Below, one piece after another: positions 1 through 10,446 of a stretch of 64,000 nt of DNA (position 1 is its first letter; each line of letters starts with the position of its first letter). The notes under the pieces are model-generated. The model was not told where the DNA came from. It worked only from the letters and a program-made list of their open reading frames with translations, and ran no database searches. Origin of the DNA: Protonemura montana (taxonomy: Eukaryota > Arthropoda > Insecta > Plecoptera > Nemouridae); contig OX387608.1 of NCBI GenBank assembly GCA_947568835.1, forward strand, positions 2,704,001 to 2,768,000, written 5' to 3'. A program made the translations under genes and the position numbers.

Positions 1-689
1 AAAAACAATCGCAGAGCACTCTCGCGCCATTATCGACTCTAAAGTTTCAAATATTCAAATATTCCGTAATTTTTCAAATCATATGGAATTCGTTTCGAGC
101 AAGGTCACTGAGATCTCCGTTGTCGTGTAGGACTCAAGGCGGCGGTGGGGCCAACGTATGTATTCAATTTTGTTTTTCTTCGTAACAGATTACCACGCCA
201 GCTTCTGTGTACTAGAGAGTGATCAATTAAAGGAATTATCCTACTCGCTGTAATTGTGCCAAGGTAATTATGTCACGCGATCAGCACGGTACACACACAC
301 ACACACTCACTCGGGCATTTGTATTTTGTAAGGCATGCGAGGGATTAGAGTTTGGTTGTCCCAACATTCGCATGACCAGTACGTGTAGTTTTGCTGGTTC
401 GTAGGCACATATTTTATGAGTTATTTGTTTACCCTTCGGGGCTAGCCAGTAACAGCTTCCTCTGCATGCATGTGGTTACTTTTGCAGAGCCTTACAAATG
501 GCCATTTGATTGACATGGAATTGAAATTACTAAAGCCATCAAGTGGATGACAAACAAACAATCAAACGTGCAAACAAACAGCGTAAGTATTCACCGCTAA
601 TGCTGAGCAAACAAATCAAACAAACCTCCATCAAATTGACTCGCGTTTCACAACGTGTATCTAAATCGCCTTACGTTTCGATCTAGTAA
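1..689. other. Non-coding flank
   Basis: AT-rich sequence with no supported gene. It has a short (AC)n microsatellite near 290-306. No open frame with coding character and no repeat relative elsewhere in the window was seen. Confidence 0.5.
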
Positions 690-738
690 ACGCTGTGGAA
701 GGGTCCTACCGACATTTATCTTACTGGAATAACGTCAG

Positions 739-1048
739 AAATATCACGGGCATGGTTAGAGTCTCCTAATTTAACCAAAACACCTCGGCAGCCAGCCATT
801 TCTAATCTTCCACCATCCCAACGCAAACTCCACGAAAAGAGTTCACAAATCCCAGATCGGTCGCATGCGAGCTCGCGGCACGGAGAGCGTTCTGACAGCG
901 CTGGCAACGTCGAGGACGCCGTTGTGGCCGCGTGGAAGGGGTACGCGAGATTGGTGGTACAAGGCCAGCGACTCGATAGTGTAGCCCATGTGAAACCACG
1001 GGACACCTTGGCCTTGAATAGGGAGACTTTGAAAGACATAGCAGCGAT
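739..1048 (+). CDS. Candidate internal exon, function unknown
   Basis: The frame is open from 690 to 1100 (137 codons) with no ATG near its start, so it suits an internal exon rather than a whole gene. A possible acceptor is AACGTCAG ending at 738. A good donor follows at 1049 (AT|GTATGTG). Between them lie about 102 codons. The first part is Ser/Pro/Arg/His-rich. The second reads like folded protein, with VEDAVVAAWKGYARLVV in the middle and TLALNRETLKDIAAM just before the donor. The AAWKGYARLV stretch loosely recalls an IQ-type helix, but this is only a resemblance. The region is GC-rich, which lowers stop frequency: three frames on the opposite strand are also open for 90-123 codons. No product can be named. 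Confidence 0.35.
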
Positions 1049-1252
1049 GTATGTGTGTGTGTGCTGGTATCCACGCACTCGCCGTGTCTTGGTGCGTGTT
1101 TGAAGTTGATTTACCTTTAGGTGCGTACCAATATGAGTGACTTCTTGGTAGGTATCGCTGGAAGATAGATGACATTTGCGATAAAACGTTTAAACTTGGA
1201 TTTATAATTGACAAGAAAATACCTCAACTTGGCGATCTGACACTATAGTTTG

Positions 1253-1320
1253 ATTGATTTGTTGTGTATAACGACGAACTGTTTTGACAACTGGCCTTGC
1301 GGCACTGGCCTAACAGTTGG
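1253..1320 (-). repeat. 5S-SINE 3' tail fragment
   Basis: On the minus strand this matches the last part of the 5S-SINE body: the ACGAC/CGTTA end block and the TTGACAAC and GGCACTGG blocks seen at 44589-44650. Head and central body are missing, so it is an old truncated copy. Confidence 0.6.
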
Positions 1321-2558
1321 ACTGTGCACGAAAATGACAAAACGATGAAAGTGATCGGAACGTACTCTGCCGTTACGATTTCAACTCAGAATATCCGATC
1401 GATTATGTAACAATTAAATTAAATCTGAAAATACTAAAATGTACGCAATGATCTATCATCCTCGCCCATACCATCACCCATATCATCACCCTGACCAGCG
1501 TCGTCAGACAGGTTGCTTCGTGGACGTCCGAGGCGTCGGTGATGACCACCACCAAAGATTCCTCCAACGAATGCCTGCCAACACGACGGCTCTTGAAGAC
1601 GACGAAATAAGGAGCCTAAGCTTTGTCGATTCTCTGAATGGGCCTCGCTCAAACCATGCATTCTCGGTGATTACCAAACAACAAAACGATAGACAGAAAG
1701 ATTATTTTTGAATTTATAACCAAACGGGACAGAAACCAGAATGATTGTCGAAATGTCGACCTAATTGATGAGAAACCTGTGCTCTATGTACGTCCCCGTT
1801 TTGAAGTCGTCGCTTTTCTTAGCTCTAATGATCGTTACCCGAGTGACGTGGGTCTAGATTTGATTTCCTGTTGATGTCACCAGCTGGCTGTGAGAGGGAG
1901 GGGGGGGGGGGGGGGGGCGTTGCAAGGTCTATCTTCACTCTCTGCAAGAACCAAGCATCTGGTGACAAGAACGGGACACCTTGGTTTTCATCGCCACTGA
2001 CCAGGTCGCAGTCTACGGTTTATTTTGCATAGATAATCGTTCTGATATCTTCGATTATATCAAGCGTTCCACTGGTCTAACCATTATAATCAACCACCGC
2101 TTGATCATACGAGTAAATCAATCAAGTTGATCAATCAAACCAAGTTAAACACTCCGTTGATCTTGTTTGCCAATTCATTGGCCCGTCAAATGTCAAGCGA
2201 GGAAAACAAAACGAGTGCGATTTAGTTTTTGATTCCATATTTTCTAATCAACGATCTGTTGTGCGGTGAACACATTCGATTGTCGACCGTGTGCACGCTC
2301 GGAGTCTGAACTCATGGCCCGCAGTTAGTTTTCATCGCAATAGATATGTATCGCCAACATGGAGATGCATCTGCGGCTGTACAGACATGCACGACTAGTA
2401 CAGTATTTTCAGGGTTAGTCACCAACAAAAATGGTCGACACTTGGTCTTTTAACATAGTTCCCCCATGACATCTAATAGTCCGGCCTTTTCTGTCGCAGA
2501 TTCAAATCCTGAAAATACTAAGCTAAGAAAAGTGTCATAAAATTTGTTTTTCTACTTG
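1321..2558. other. Non-coding, with an 18-nt G run
   Basis: No supported gene. Short open frames on both strands overlap at 1434-1711 and cannot be told apart. There is a run of 18 G at 1900-1917. The rest is AT-rich without internal repeats. Confidence 0.4.
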
Positions 2559-3029
2559 CTAAATTGATTGATTTTTGACATCAAACTTCAGGTATGATAG
2601 AACTTTTTGTTTGAAACCAATATCAAGGCTTTCATTGGTCGAAAATGCTGAACGTAGTTCTCCAGCTGAACTTTTAGGACTGCATTTTGCAACATGCCTC
2701 ACCAGAAATCCCTCGGGATTATATTTATCCCAGTCCTTGCAGTCCTGTGGACTTTCAGGGCCTTGCAATTGCAAATGACTCCATGTTGTGTAACGACGCA
2801 TTATATGGTATCGGCCAGAATGTGCTAAGATGCATCTCCCTATACGGCATCCATCTCCATGCATGAGATAGCCAACACGATACCACTCAGCGGTGAAGGG
2901 GGGGGGGGAGGTTTTGCATACTGTCTCAGCGAACCCTCGGACATCCATCAGCCCGAGCAGAGATAATCCAGCCTGACCACCCGTGGCGCTCGTCCAATCC
3001 CGGCGCAGGCCCGTGGTTCTCATCGTCAA
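2559..3029 (-). CDS. Open frame of 156 codons, doubtful
   Basis: This is one of the longer frames outside the tandem arrays. The middle (about residues 85-150) has varied composition, with segments such as CKDWDKYNPEGFL and SSAGELRSAFSTNESLD. A GTGAGG donor-like site on the minus strand falls straight after the codons for NPEGFL. A run of about 11 G at 2898-2908 lies inside the frame, giving a short proline run, which argues against a clean gene. No domain is recognised. It may be a chance frame or a fragment of an exon; the opposite strand is also partly open. Confidence 0.2.
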   Translation of the reverse strand: MTMRTTGLRRDWTSATGGQAGLSLLGLMDVRGFAETVCKTSPPPFTAEWYRVGYLMHGDGCRIGRCILAHSGRYHIMRRYTTWSHLQLQGPESPQDCKDWDKYNPEGFLVRHVAKCSPKSSAGELRSAFSTNESLDIGFKQKVLSYLKFDVKNQSI

Positions 3030-3294
3030 GCTGTTATCGCCGTAGAACCCCCGCTCGCACGTGTTGCTGGCACGGACAATCGGCAGTCCGCGCCACGGAT
3101 TGCGTGCCAGAGATCATTTCGTCTTACCCACGGCCGCTATCAATGGGGAAAGTTTTATAATCTCATATCATGCTTTTACATTTTCTTCTCTTCTAGTTTC
3201 TGATAGGAACAGGGCTTTCCAGGTCGCCGAGGTTTTTGTCTTCTCTCTCCAGACAAATCTGCTTTGATGATCTAAAGGATGACGAATGCGTTGA

Positions 3295-3622
3295 CATGGT
3301 TCGCTCTGCTCGGGATTCGAACCTGTCTGGATATTTGTACCTCCCAAATGTAATCCAGACATGGCGCTCTCACTACCAGGATAGCCGACCACCAGGATCG
3401 AACCTGCGACCTCCCGAATGCAAGGCAGACATGGCGCTCTCACTACCAGGATAGCCGGCCACCAGGATTGAATCTGGGACCTCCTGAATGCAAGGCAGAC
3501 ATGGCTCTCTCACTACCAGAATAGCCGGCCACCAGGATCGAACCTGGGACCTCCCGAATGCAAGGCAGACCTTGGCGCTCTCACTACCAGGATAGCCGGC
3601 CACCAGGATCGAACCTGGGACT
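3295..3622 (-). repeat. Tandem array of about 4.6 tRNA-like 70-bp units
   Basis: Units start near 3361, 3431, 3501 and 3571, with a degenerate unit before them. Read on the minus strand, each carries a good pol III B box (GGTTCGATCC) closed by a CCCAG/CTGG T-arm. A D-arm-like TGGTAGTGAGAGC and a TTGCA anticodon-like loop are also present. The spacing suits a tRNA-derived sequence, possibly Ala(TGC)-like. No unit folds into a clean standard tRNA by eye, so these are tRNA-derived repeats rather than working tRNA genes. Confidence 0.55.
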
Positions 3623-4073
3623 GCAATTTGAAAGTGCAGCAGTCCAATTAGTATCCATTGCATTTAATTGCAATGGCATTGCATCAAGTCTTGTCATCTC
3701 ACACACCCATCGATGCAAATTTAATTTGTTTGCAACAATGGAACTGCATTCCATGCACCACCTTGATTTGCTTTGTGTAAACAATGCGTGGGGTAATGGC
3801 GTCCTATAGTCCATCGGCCATACCGAAAGCAGTGAAGCGTTTTAGACATACGAGATCGCCGTGTTGGCATTGAGTTTACAGCTCATTGTCAGAGTCGCAA
3901 CGCTAATGTTAAACGTGCTACAGGCTTCAACACGTGGTACGAGTTGTGACTACCCGATGGCGTTGGGGACCGTATTTTTTACCAAACCTCTACAATTAAA
4001 TAATAACAACTCAAAATACCGATGCATGTCTCAAAATGTCTCAAATGTGAGTAAATATATAAATGAGTACTGA
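3623..4073. other. No feature seen
   Basis: Short frames only; nothing with coding or repeat support. Confidence 0.4.
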
Positions 4074-4510
4074 TGGTCACCTATTCAATACCTGATCCAG
4101 TGCAGTGTTGCTTAACTTCCATCCCTCCAACCTCTCTCCCGAACAGAACTGGTCATGTGTATGATGGTCATGTGTATGATGGTCACCCAAGCAATACCTG
4201 ATTCAGCAGAGTATTGCTTAACTTTCATCCCTCCAACCTCTCTCCCGAACAGAACTGGTCATGTGTATGATGGTCATGTGTATGATGGTCACCCAAGCAA
4301 TACCTGATTCAGCAGAGTATTGCTTAACTTTCATCCCTCCAACCTCTCTTCCGAACAGAACTGGTCATGTGTATGATGGTCACCCATCCAATACCTGACC
4401 CAGCGCAGTGTTGCTTAACTTTCATCCCTCCAACCTCTCTTCCGAACAGAACTGGTCATGTGTATGATGGTCACCCATCCAATACCTGACCCAGCACAGT
4501 GTTGCTTAAC
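4074..4510 (-). repeat. 5S-SINE head array without body (5 heads)
   Basis: Five 5S-derived head units lie on the minus strand, each containing the reverse complement of GTTAAGCAACACTGCGCTGG. Some units have an extra copy of an 18-bp CATGTGTATGATGGT block, which makes them longer than the usual 91 bp. No SINE body is attached. Confidence 0.8.
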
Positions 4511-4805
4511 TAAATATCACAGATACTGACCGTCACTCTCATGGGAAGTGAGGTAAGAAATATGTTTTGTGGTAAAACGGAGAAACTATACTCCAAGTTG
4601 AAACGTTGTTGTGTTAGTGTAATTAGATGTTAATAAAACCCCGGTCTACTCAGCATTGCTGTCAGAGATTGTGTGTAAGATTTACACTGCAATGCGTTGC
4701 AATTGTCTTGCGCCACCAGGGTGTGTTCTTCAAGTCGCCGCGTCGCAAATCCTTGATATTTGCTTTGTGGGATTCCAAGCGAGCGACAAAACGAGTTACA
4801 ACTTA

Positions 4806-4992
4806 TGATTGTTTTTAGACTCATGTCTACTTGATGTAAACTTAGCTCTAGTTTTGACAAAAACTATTTCAACTGGGTTTTGAATGCTAAGTGAAGAACA
4901 ACTAAATTTCCCGACGTTTCGTAACTTGTACCTGTTACTTCTTTAAGGGTCAGAGCATTTAAATCCCAGTTCAAATAGTTTTTGTCAAAACT
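4806..4992 (-). mobile_element. Penelope-like 3' fragment, partly palindromic
   Basis: The element's 3' end (minus-strand TCTAAAAACAATCATAA, at 4806-4822 on the plus strand) and a block beginning ACTAGTTTT-like sequence are followed by a hammerhead-like segment at 4910-4955. The far side carries an inverted copy of the AAAACTATTT block (4965-4992). The same sequence recurs at 14.0, 14.2, 28.7, 43.5, 46.3 and 54.5 kb. No reverse transcriptase remains. Confidence 0.6.
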
Positions 4993-5091
4993 ATCAATCT
5001 TAAAGAATCTCTATGGGGAGAGACGTGGGAAGTTAGAAGTTAAATTGGCGAGACTCCGAGAGAAGAGAACCACCTTAGGTGGTAGATTACA

Positions 5092-5216
5092 TTTTCTGAT
5101 TAGATGTTGGGATTTAGATGTGATGAACTAGGTAATTGTTATAATTTTTTGTGGTTATTTTGCTGTCGGAAAATTGTCAGGACTGTTTTTACCCTTGAAA
5201 AAGTATATTTCCTCAT
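5092..5216 (+). mobile_element. Fragment of the Penelope-like element's upstream part
   Basis: It matches the reverse complement of 14120-14212, including the GGTAATTGTTATAATTTT and GAAAATTGTCAGGACTG blocks, and extends the family beyond the palindromic end. The frame reads through as a short Cys- and aromatic-rich peptide that could be the C-terminus of an element protein, but no catalytic motif is visible. Confidence 0.45.
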
Positions 5217-5336
5217 GAGCAGCTTCCTTATCTGTCGCGTCCAACCATTTCCTGGAAAACCCGATGAAAAGGCTTCGACTGAAAAGTTTTCCAATTGCAC
5301 CAGATTGCAGTTTCAATAGTTTACTTTCGTAAGATC

Positions 5337-5768
5337 CACCGGTTCTCGTGAGATCACCGGAGTTAAGCAACACTGCGCTGAGTCAGGTATTGGATGGGTG
5401 ACCATCATACACATGACCAGTTCTGTTCGGGAGAGAGGTTGGAGGGATGAAAGTTAAGCAACACTGCGCTGGGTCAGGTATTGAATGGGTGACCATCATA
5501 CACATGACCAGTTCTGTTCGGGAGAGATGTTGGAGGTATGAAAGTTAGTTCAGCAACTTCACTCGTCTCGCCTATCAACCTCTCGACAGCATGGATTTGT
5601 GAAGGAATCCTGTTGTTCGCGTTGCACCGTCCTTCGGAAGGGACGTTAAGCCGGTGGTCCCCTTGGTCTTCGACAGGAGTAGGCTACGTGCCGGCACTGG
5701 GTTTTCCCTCCTCCCATGTAGCTAATTGTGCGGTAAAATCAAACTCGCCCACTTTAACGTGTCGTTAA
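5337..5768 (+). mobile_element. 5S-SINE, 2 heads, truncated tail
   Basis: It begins with the 5S-like CACCGGTTCTCGTGAGATCA and continues with GTTAAGCAACACTGCGCTG. Two heads of about 91 bp are followed by the SINE body (single 36-bp block, then GTCCTTCGGAAGGGACGTTA and GTGCCGGCACTGGGTTT). The first head keeps 5S sequence upstream of box A; later heads lack it. Confidence 0.85.
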
Positions 5769-6427
5769 GACATTGTTAACAGGTTCAGGCAAAGTATGCA
5801 GAGGTTCTTTCAGCCTCAATCTCAACGGACAGACCATCTGAACAAGTTCTTGATTATTAAGATACCAGAACGCAACATAAAATGTTGCCTGCATATTGTT
5901 TCCAAACTGCGCTGTAAAAAATGGGGGAACATTTCTAGCAAAGGGATAAAGTATAGAGGGGGGAGAGGGGGGGGGGGCATGTTCACATTCTGATGTCTTT
6001 AATTTATTACCGCTGAGCCGGGTTGTTATTTTTTATTGCCTCTTAAAGAGTCTGGAAACAAGGGTGAGATGTTGGAGTCCTCGTTCTGTTCATTGTCGTC
6101 GATGCACACATGCATATGAAGGGCATTCTTCCACTCGAATCTCGAAATGGGTTTACATTCTTATATCCTTTTAGCGTGCTACTCGTACACAGCATTGTAT
6201 TAGAAATATTTTAGCAGTTAAAATGATTTGTTTTTCTGGGGGTAGTTTGCTAGTTTTGGATGCACGCCCATTTTTAGTGGAATTTTATAAGTTTTTTTTG
6301 TGTAGTTTAACTGAACTTGATACTTACGAGTAGCTCGCATTTTCTTCTGCGTTTTCTTCTCCTTGGCGGGAATTTTACTGCGCTTTGAAAGCTGTTTAAC
6401 AAAGTACTGGTTCATTTAAAGTGGGGG
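5769..6427. other. No gene seen
   Basis: AT-rich. It includes a G-rich stretch near 5960-5982. No coding or repeat support. Confidence 0.4.
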
Positions 6428-6912
6428 TCATTGATGAACTTAACCTAGCCTAGAAGGGAGGAGGGAAAACCCGGTGCCGGCCTACTCCTGTTGAAGACCA
6501 CGGGAACCACTGGCTTGACGTCCTTTTCGAAGGACGGTACAACTCGAACAACAGGATTCCTCCGCAAATCCATGCTGTCAAGAGGTTGATAAGCAAGGCG
6601 AGTGAAGTTGCTGTACTAACTTTCATCCCTCCAACCTCTCTCCCGAACAGAACTGGTCATGTGTATGATGGTCACCCATTCAATACCTGACCCAGCGCAG
6701 TGTTGCTTAACTTTCATCCCTCCAAACTCTCTCCCGAACAGAACTGGTCATGTGTATGATGGTCACCCATCCAATACCTGACCCAGCGCAGTGTTGCTTA
6801 ACTTTCATCCCTCAAACCTCTCTCCCAAACAGAACTGGTCATGTGTATGATGGTCACCCATCCAATACCTGACACAGCGCAGTGTTGCTTAACTTCGGTG
6901 ATCTCACGAGGA
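6428..6912 (-). mobile_element. 5S-SINE, 3 heads, minus strand
   Basis: The body lies at 6428-6630 and three heads at 6630-6912. The outermost head ends in TCGGTGATCTCACGAGG, the reverse complement of the 5S-like start, so the whole head end is kept. The 3' tail is cut at the AACCTAGCCTAGAAGGGAGG block. Confidence 0.85.
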
Positions 6913-7774
6913 CCGCTTACAAAATATTTCTTATATGTTGCAAATTATTTTCGTTAGTAATTCTAAACTGGGTCGAATTTTGATTGATATGTAATGGTGC
7001 AATTTGATGAACCATCTTTGGAGGTCTTCTGTTTAAAATATCAAAATATGCAGCTTATAAATAAACATAAAAATGACCGTCCCCACGTCATACCATGTAT
7101 TTTATTGTATTTTACTATCAAATATTAACATATTTCTCGCCCTCGAGTCCGATTGTCTGTGAATCTTCCGACGTTCATATGTAAATAATTCAAGTTTCAA
7201 AACCGAAAGAAATGTCGGCTTTCATGTTGAACAAAAATTAACACAACATTTCCGAGTACCGACAAGAATGCACCTCCAATATACTCGATGCAATCCGCCT
7301 TGAAACTAGCGACGCGTTTATTGCACATTTTGCCTCTAAGTGCACTTTCTAATTCACTGGTCGCCACCCAAGAGTGCATTTTACAACCCAAGCAAATGCA
7401 CATGCCCTGCGTCGCCTTCATGATTATAGCAATTAAATGCTAGATTCTTGGCAACAAAGTAACCAACTTTATTGGCTGCGTTGTGTAACTCTCGTACACT
7501 TGTTTCGCACTTTTATTATCTTTGATAAATTAAATTTCATAGCGCAATTAAAGCACTTCATTCTGGTTGAAGGTAGAGATATTTTTTCTTGTTTTTATTG
7601 TTGGGTGCGGGAGTAGATTTATTGCGTCACGTTTTCTGTGTCTGCTTGAAACTTTGATGTGTGACAGCGACAATATATTTTCATGTCGCTCCTCAGTAAG
7701 TCCCCGTGAAGACTTGCCAACTTCGATTCTGAAAATCTTAAACCAATCTTACAGTGCGCACTGAAAGAAAACAT
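6913..7774. other. No supported gene
   Basis: A 74-codon minus-strand frame (7197-7421) has varied composition and several Cys, but no recognised domain and no splice context. It is treated as chance. Confidence 0.35.
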
Positions 7775-8163
7775 GCAATGTTAGGATGAAATCTTATTTA
7801 AATTGCGAACGCTTGCAATGCGCGGGGTATTTTATCATTATCAACACCGTCTCAAAAAGTGATACCCAAACGGGGACTCGAACCCCGATCTCCACCTGTC
7901 GCGGGTATTGCTCTGAACCATTCAGCTACTTGCACTCTGGCTTTTTGAGGCGATTTTAGTGTATATAATTCATGGTTCTACTCCTTGGAGATCTGTCATT
8001 CTCACCAAATACTCTAAAATCGTCTCAAAATGCCAGTGTCCAAGTAGCTCAATGGGTTAAAGCAACACCCGCGACAGATGGAGATCGGGGTTCAAGTCCC
8101 CGTTTGGGCATCAATTTTTGAGACGGTTATCGTGTTGATAATAATAAAATATTCAGCAATGTT
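7775..8163 (+). mobile_element. tRNA-SINE inverted dimer with 8-bp target duplication
   Basis: The element (7783-8155) is bounded by GCAATGTT at 7775-7782 and 8156-8163. The left half is a minus-strand copy: tail (CGGGGTATTTTAT), tRNA-like module at about 7865-7945, leader. The right half is a plus-strand copy: leader, tRNA-like module at about 8035-8111, start of tail. Each module has a pol III A box (TAGCTCAATGGG...) and a B box (GGTTC[AG]AGTCC). The tail runs on past the A/T-rich AATAATAAA block only in the left half. The two modules differ by several substitutions, so they are not a recent perfect copy of each other. Confidence 0.8.
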
Positions 8164-8309
8164 CCTTTCCTCGTTCTCGCTTCAGTCGCATCGCATGGTT
8201 TCTGAAAATATCGGTGACATTTTCAGGACACCACCTCGCGTTCTCAACTCAAACCACCTGCGTTTTTCAGCAAAATCTATCGAACGTTTTGTCAATCAAT
8301 CAAGATTCA

Positions 8310-8440
8310 CAAGAATGGAAAGGAAGTTAAAATGTGCGACCGAACTGGGACACGAACCCGGGGCCTCCCATTCGTTGGTCCCGGGTTCGTGTCCTGGTTC
8401 GGTTGCACAAATCCAGTCTAGCTTCCCTTCCATCCTTTGT
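8310..8440. repeat. Palindrome containing tRNA-like T-arms
   Basis: Two arms of about 55-60 bp face each other. They meet at GGGACACGAACCCGGG and its complement CCCGGGTTCGTGTC. The shared core contains a B-box-like GGTTCGTGTCC. Outside the core the arms diverge (AATGGAAAGG against its complement CCTTCCATC). It resembles the inverted tRNA-SINE dimers but is a different sequence. Confidence 0.6.
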
Positions 8441-8770
8441 CTGCTGGTTTCAGCTCCAAGTGGAAACATCAGAAAAACCAAAAAACCTGCATTGTTATAA
8501 ACATACCATATCTCTTCTGTAAGGGAATCCATTTCTTGGCACAGAAACACTTTGGTTAAGTTATAAGTACATTTTCTCGATCAGATATTCTGAGATCTGT
8601 GTTGCTAAATGGCTCAGTCTTGCTTCAGTAGAAGGGCAATATTTATTTCTCATCTGATATGTGCACAATTTAATTAAAGTATTTGACAATATATGTGGAC
8701 ATTGTGGTATATTGAAGCCGAATCTTATAGCTTTGCCACTTCCACTACGAGTTTGATTATAAAGCAAAGC

Positions 8771-9007
8771 GACTTGTTTGTTTTAGGATGAAACCTTATT
8801 TAAATTGCAAACGCTTGCAATGCGCGGGGTATTTTATTATTAACAACACTATAACCGTCTCAAAAATTGATGTCCAAACGGGGACTGGAACCCCGATGTC
8901 GATATCTCGAACCCGCGATAGGTGGAGATCGGGGTTCGAGTCCGCGTTTGGGCATCAATTTTTGAGACGGTTATAGTGTTTATAATAATAAAAAAAGACT
9001 TGTTTGT
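8771..9007 (+). mobile_element. tRNA-SINE inverted dimer with 11-bp target duplication
   Basis: It is bounded by exact GACTTGTTTGT at 8771-8781 and 8997-9007. Left half: minus-strand tail (GCAATGCGCGGGGTATTTTA) running into the T-arm end of the tRNA-like module. Right half: plus-strand module from the anticodon side onward, ending in TAATAATAAA. The A-box half of the module is missing at the join. Confidence 0.85.
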
Positions 9008-9198
9008 CCACACTTTTGAGTTGTACCATTTACAACAATTATTTTTTTATTATAAAATCAATTTGAATCCTGTTTAATTGATCGGAAATTTTTTCTTTGG
9101 AAAATTCTTACGGTTCAAAATTAAAAGATTTTCTGGTTAAAAAATAAAAAAGGTATAATGGGTGCTTAGGGGCGCTGCCCCCAAAGCAAACTACCTAA

Positions 9199-9516
9199 AT
9201 GAATGAGATGAGAAACGGCGCTGAAAGTAACTGCAATTGGTTCCGTCAAACTCAAGGCAATTCATCATCGAAGGCGAATTTTCGATTAAATGTTCGATAT
9301 CACGACATCGATCGCTTGCAAAAAACACATGTCTGGCATGAGACGAACACGATCCTGGCGGGCGATCTTCGAAGCGATCTTAAACTCATCTCAGAACACC
9401 TTCGAAAGCCAGTCGAGTGCATGATGCACTTGCACATGCACATGCACACGCACACGCGCTCGACGCACGCGATGCAGTTTAGAATGCAGGCGATGAATCG
9501 ATTAAATACTAAATAA
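9199..9516 (+). CDS. Open frame of 105 codons, doubtful
   Basis: The frame starts at ATG and its first 80 residues are varied (for example KANFRLNVRYHDIDRLQKTH and ILAGDLRSDLKLISEHLRKP). It then passes into a low-complexity His/Met/Thr stretch made by CACATG/CACACG repeats and stops at TAA. No domain or signal peptide is seen. It could be a single-exon fragment or chance; splice sites do not help decide. Confidence 0.2.
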   Translation: MNEMRNGAESNCNWFRQTQGNSSSKANFRLNVRYHDIDRLQKTHVWHETNTILAGDLRSDLKLISEHLRKPVECMMHLHMHMHTHTRSTHAMQFRMQAMNRLNTK

Positions 9517-9632
9517 GAAATTTCAAGCTGTGTTTTTTTATAACCAGTATTTAGCACGCCATTGAGAAAGTTTTAAATGCGCTTCCCAAAACACACTTTT
9601 AAAATATGTAGGTAACTATTTTTTTTATAAAT

Positions 9633-9814
9633 TAACTAGAAACTGTTTAGATGAAATCTTATTTAAATTGCAAACGCTTGCAATGCGCGGGGTATTTTAT
9701 TATTATGAACAATATAACCGTCTCAAAAATTGATGCCCAAACGGGGACTTACCCGTTTGGGCATCAATTTTTGAGACGGTTATAGTGTTCATAATAATAA
9801 AATAACTAGAAACT
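9633..9814 (+). mobile_element. tRNA-SINE inverted dimer with 12-bp target duplication
   Basis: It is bounded by exact TAACTAGAAACT at 9633-9644 and 9803-9814. The element (9645-9802) is a near-perfect palindrome: minus-strand tail plus TTGATGCCCAAACGGG, then CCCGTTTGGGCATCAA and plus-strand GAGACGGTTATAGTG. Nearly all of the tRNA-like module is absent. Only the left half carries the far tail (ATTTAAATTGCAAACGCTTG). Confidence 0.9.
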
Positions 9815-10011
9815 TTCGACATACTTTTTTAAACATTTTCAAAACTATAAGATACTCATTTTCTTTGGTCAAATCAATGAAGTATGTTTATTTTAAATAG
9901 GTTTGAGAATTCAGTACTAAACCGAAATATTTTCAAACATTTTGGTCTACATATAATAAAAAAATGCTATGGCAGATAATGTTTAGATCAATTTTTAAAT
10001 AAAAAAAAAAA

Positions 10012-10316
10012 ATAATAAGATTTCATCTAAAAATACAACGCATCCAAAGTCAAATTGAAGTTAGCCGAGATTGACAGGTTGTGACGTGATATAGCGTCAC
10101 TAGAATCAGAGTGACTGTGAGTATTCACAGCCTCTTGGTTCTACTCCTTGGAGATCCATCATTGGCATCAAATACACTAAAATCGTCTCAAAAAGCCAGT
10201 GTCCAAGTAGCTCAATGGGTTAGAGCTACACCCGCGATATGTGGAGATCGGAGTTTGAGTCCCCGTTGGACATCAATTTTTGAGACGGTTATAATGTTGT
10301 TAATAATTAAGTGAAA
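10012..10316 (+). mobile_element. tRNA-SINE with long leader
   Basis: A tail-end block (AGATTTCATCTAAAAATA) leads into a conserved leader of about 160 bp (containing CTTGGTTCTACTCCTTGGAG), then a tRNA-like module at about 10198-10271 and GAGACGGTTATAATG. The leader matches 46800-46975 read on the other strand. The B box is altered (GGAGTTTGAGTCC). The usual far tail is missing on the right. Confidence 0.75.
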
Positions 10317-10446
10317 GCAATTTTAGCAATTTTAGCAATTTTAGCAATAATAGACGTTCACTGGCTAAAAAATATTTAAAAAAAATTTAAATAATAATGA
10401 AAAGTGCAGTTTTATTGCATCTTGCTCTGGATGCAGTTTAGCCAGA

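Noticed and set aside
1434..1711. Overlapping 75- and 90-codon frames on opposite strands
   Set aside because: Both look partly coding-like (His-rich plus strand, acidic minus strand); no splice signals separate them.
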